From the NCBI GenBank assembly GCA_026981635.1, contig JALSIF010000002.1, forward strand, positions 1 to 7,107: DNA of 7,107 bases. Direction: 5' to 3'. Source of the stretch: a bacterium (GTDB lineage: Bacteria > 4484-113 > JALSIF01). Below, piece by piece: positions 5,662-7,107 of this stretch. Positions within the stretch are counted from its first letter, which is position 1. Each line of letters opens with the position of its first letter. Below the pieces are notes generated by a model, which made no database searches, was not told the DNA's origin, and was given only the letters and a program-made list of their open reading frames with translations. A program made the position numbers and the translations under genes.

Positions 5662-6531
5662 TCAGGCTGAGCCTTTATCGCCCTCCGGCATTACCACCCT
5701 GAGACCGCTGTCACCCACCTCAATCAGGTCCCCATCGGCAAGCAGCCTAGCCTCGCTTATGCGGCTGCCATTCACGTAGGTGCCGTTTGTGCTGCCCAGG
5801 TCCCTGATCTCAAGCCCCACCGGGGACAGGCTGAACTCAGCGTGGAGACGGGATACCCGAGGGTCGTTCAGCCTTATCTCCACCCCCTCACCCCGACCCA
5901 GTCGCCAGGGTCCCTCTCCGGTGAGGGGGAAAAAGCTGCCCGCCTGCTCTCCTGCCACCACCGAGAGACCTCGCCGTACTGCCTGGGCCGGCCCCTCCGC
6001 CTTATGGGCGGCTGGCTCCCCCGCTGGAGACTCCGCTGTGGGTGGGGAGACTTGCCCAGGAAAGGCTGTCTCACCCGGCGAGGGGCTGGAAGCCACCCCA
6101 GCCGGTGGGGGGGATACCGGAGCAGGCGCTGCCTTCTCCTTGGGTCGGGGCGGCGGGGGTGCACCCCCTACCCCAGCGTGAAGCTCCCGGAAGGCCAGAA
6201 AAAGGTTGAGCAGGGCAAAGACCAGCACGCCCGCTGCCGCCAGGATGAAGCGGTCGCTAACCTGAAGCACCACCTCTCCCCTGACCATCCGGTAGCCGCT
6301 GATGAGAAAGCCCAGCTCCCCCAGCATCCCCAGGTTGACCAGCAGAAATCCCCAGCCCGCCTCCTCCATCAGGCTCCAAATCAGGAGTAGCACCAGCCCG
6401 CCTCCCAGCATGAAGAGGGCGGCCAGGCGGGGCTCATGTAGTATCACCTGGGGTTGGGCAAGACTGGCCAGAAGCTCATAGCCCGAGACCGATACGGCGG
6501 CAACCAGAAAGAGACTGGAGAGCCACTTCAC
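5662..6531 (-). CDS. Four-helix membrane protein with C-terminal FHA domain
   Basis: This 289-aa protein starts at GTG, with GGGAGGAGG about 12 nt upstream, a slightly long spacing. Four hydrophobic segments lie at about 5-25, 36-53, 60-80 and 95-114. A Pro/Ala/Ser-rich linker (about 120-185) leads to an FHA domain (about 195-281) with the key residues present: LGRGE (G212, R213), the phosphothreonine-contacting SRLH (227-230) and GSTNGTYVNG (246-255). FHA domains bind phosphothreonine peptides, so the protein probably recruits a phosphorylated partner to the membrane from the cytoplasmic side. No Ser/Thr kinase or phosphatase gene is in the window. It lies 47 nt after secA and may be co-transcribed with it. 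The membrane part is not a family I recognise. Confidence 0.88.
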   Translation of the reverse strand: MKWLSSLFLVAAVSVSGYELLASLAQPQVILHEPRLAALFMLGGGLVLLLIWSLMEEAGWGFLLVNLGMLGELGFLISGYRMVRGEVVLQVSDRFILAAAGVLVFALLNLFLAFRELHAGVGGAPPPPRPKEKAAPAPVSPPPAGVASSPSPGETAFPGQVSPPTAESPAGEPAAHKAEGPAQAVRRGLSVVAGEQAGSFFPLTGEGPWRLGRGEGVEIRLNDPRVSRLHAEFSLSPVGLEIRDLGSTNGTYVNGSRISEARLLADGDLIEVGDSGLRVVMPEGDKGSA

Positions 6532-6578
6532 TGGCCTAAGCTTCCTCCTCCCATCGGTTTGGGGGGTTGTTCAACCAT

Positions 6579-7107
6579 CTAGCGGCGCTTGCGACGCCTG
6601 AGCATCCTGCGCTGGCGTCGGTTGAGGGGCTGGGGCGCCCCCCTCATCTCCGCCGTCCGGTCCTGGGCGGCCACCGCCGCTCCCGCCTTCTCCCGCTCCT
6701 GGCGGCGAAGCTCCCTGATCTCTTCTGCCACCCCATACTCGGGCTGGCGGGCCGCCTCGGCGTAGTTGTCCCCCCGCTCGCGGAAGACCCTGCGCCGCTC
6801 CAGGGTCTTCCTCAGTGGCTCAACGTTGATCTGGGCCCTAAATAGGGTGCTTACGACCTCCTTTTGGATCTCCGCCTTGAGCTGCTCAAACATCTCAAAG
6901 GCTTCCTTGGAGTAGACCACGATGGGGTCAATCTGGCCATAGCCCCTAAGCCTTACCCCCTCGCGCAGCTGCTCCATGGCGTTGAGGTGCTCAATCCACA
7001 GGCGGTCAATGGTGCGAAGCATCACCACCCGCTCAAGCTCCCGCATCCAGTTGGGCCCTTCCACCCCCAGTTCCTGCTGGATGCGCAGCACCTCCTCCTC
7101 CTTCTCC
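6579..7107 (-). CDS. secA: Preprotein translocase ATPase SecA, C-terminal part (partial)
   Basis: The frame is open to the right edge; 175 residues and the TAG stop are visible. SecA is the motor ATPase that drives proteins through SecYEG. The region MLRTIDRLWIEHLNAMEQLR, followed by LRGYGQIDPIVVYSKEAFEMFEQL and VVSTLFRAQI, is the conserved helical-scaffold/wing end of SecA. After it comes a charged, helix-prone linker of about 80 residues ending in an arginine-rich tail, LNRRQRRMLRRRKRR. The SEC-C zinc-binding motif (CXCXSXKKYKXCH), which binds SecB or ribosomes in many SecA proteins, is absent. The ATPase domains are outside the window. Confidence 0.96.
   Translation of the reverse strand, partial: EKEEEVLRIQQELGVEGPNWMRELERVVMLRTIDRLWIEHLNAMEQLREGVRLRGYGQIDPIVVYSKEAFEMFEQLKAEIQKEVVSTLFRAQINVEPLRKTLERRRVFRERGDNYAEAARQPEYGVAEEIRELRRQEREKAGAAVAAQDRTAEMRGAPQPLNRRQRRMLRRRKRR

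Noticed and set aside
6533-6578. Short reading frame of about 15 codons starting at the ATG right after the secA stop
   Set aside because: It is very short, rich in Pro and Gly, has no ribosome-binding site of its own, and ends within the leader of the FHA gene.
1-7107. Mobile element, CRISPR array, tRNA or rRNA
   Set aside because: No transposase or integrase motifs, no direct-repeat arrays, and no cloverleaf or rRNA signature in any gap; gaps other than 5414-5661 are at most about 50 bp.

Overview
This window comes from a GC-rich bacterial chromosome and holds ordinary housekeeping and accessory genes, with no sign of phage, transposon, plasmid or CRISPR. The phylum cannot be fixed from the sequence alone. 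A SecA without the usual zinc-binding tail, frequent GTG starts and very tight gene packing fit a thermophilic or candidate-phylum, Chloroflexota-like bacterium, but that is only an impression.

Layout from left to right. Positions 2-133 (+) are the last 43 codons of a Bcp-type peroxiredoxin. Converging on it is a two-gene minus-strand unit. Its first gene, at 1061-1678, encodes an exported redoxin-fold protein with a single cysteine. Its second, at 146-1057, encodes a membrane-anchored protein with a degenerate staphylococcal-nuclease-like domain. A 48-bp divergent promoter region (1679-1726) separates this unit from a plus-strand glycosyltransferase-B-fold protein that resembles PseG (1727-2761). 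The stop codon of that gene overlaps the stop codon of mnmA in a shared CTAG.

The rest of the window reads leftward from the right edge. In transcription order it holds the 3' end of secA (6579-7107), a four-helix membrane protein with a C-terminal FHA domain (5662-6531), a structured RNA gene (about 5468-5620), a cysteine-free thioredoxin-fold protein (5060-5413), a cysteine desulfurase (3888-5042) and mnmA (2758-3873). The last three genes form a tight operon. The desulfurase and MnmA together make the sulfur relay that 2-thiolates U34 of tRNA, as in the YrvO-MnmA pair of Bacillus. The thioredoxin-like protein has WSAPSK where WCGPCK is expected, so it cannot do disulfide chemistry and may be a scaffold or partner.

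The most notable element is the 218-bp gap at 5444-5661. On the minus strand it has a perfect TATAAT box, then about 150 nt that fold into a long rod with a large central bubble and a small hairpin on the 3' side of the bubble, then a U-rich terminator. This is the architecture of 6S RNA (ssrS), the RNA that mimics an open promoter and sequesters RNA polymerase. Short conserved sequence blocks also match E. coli 6S RNA.
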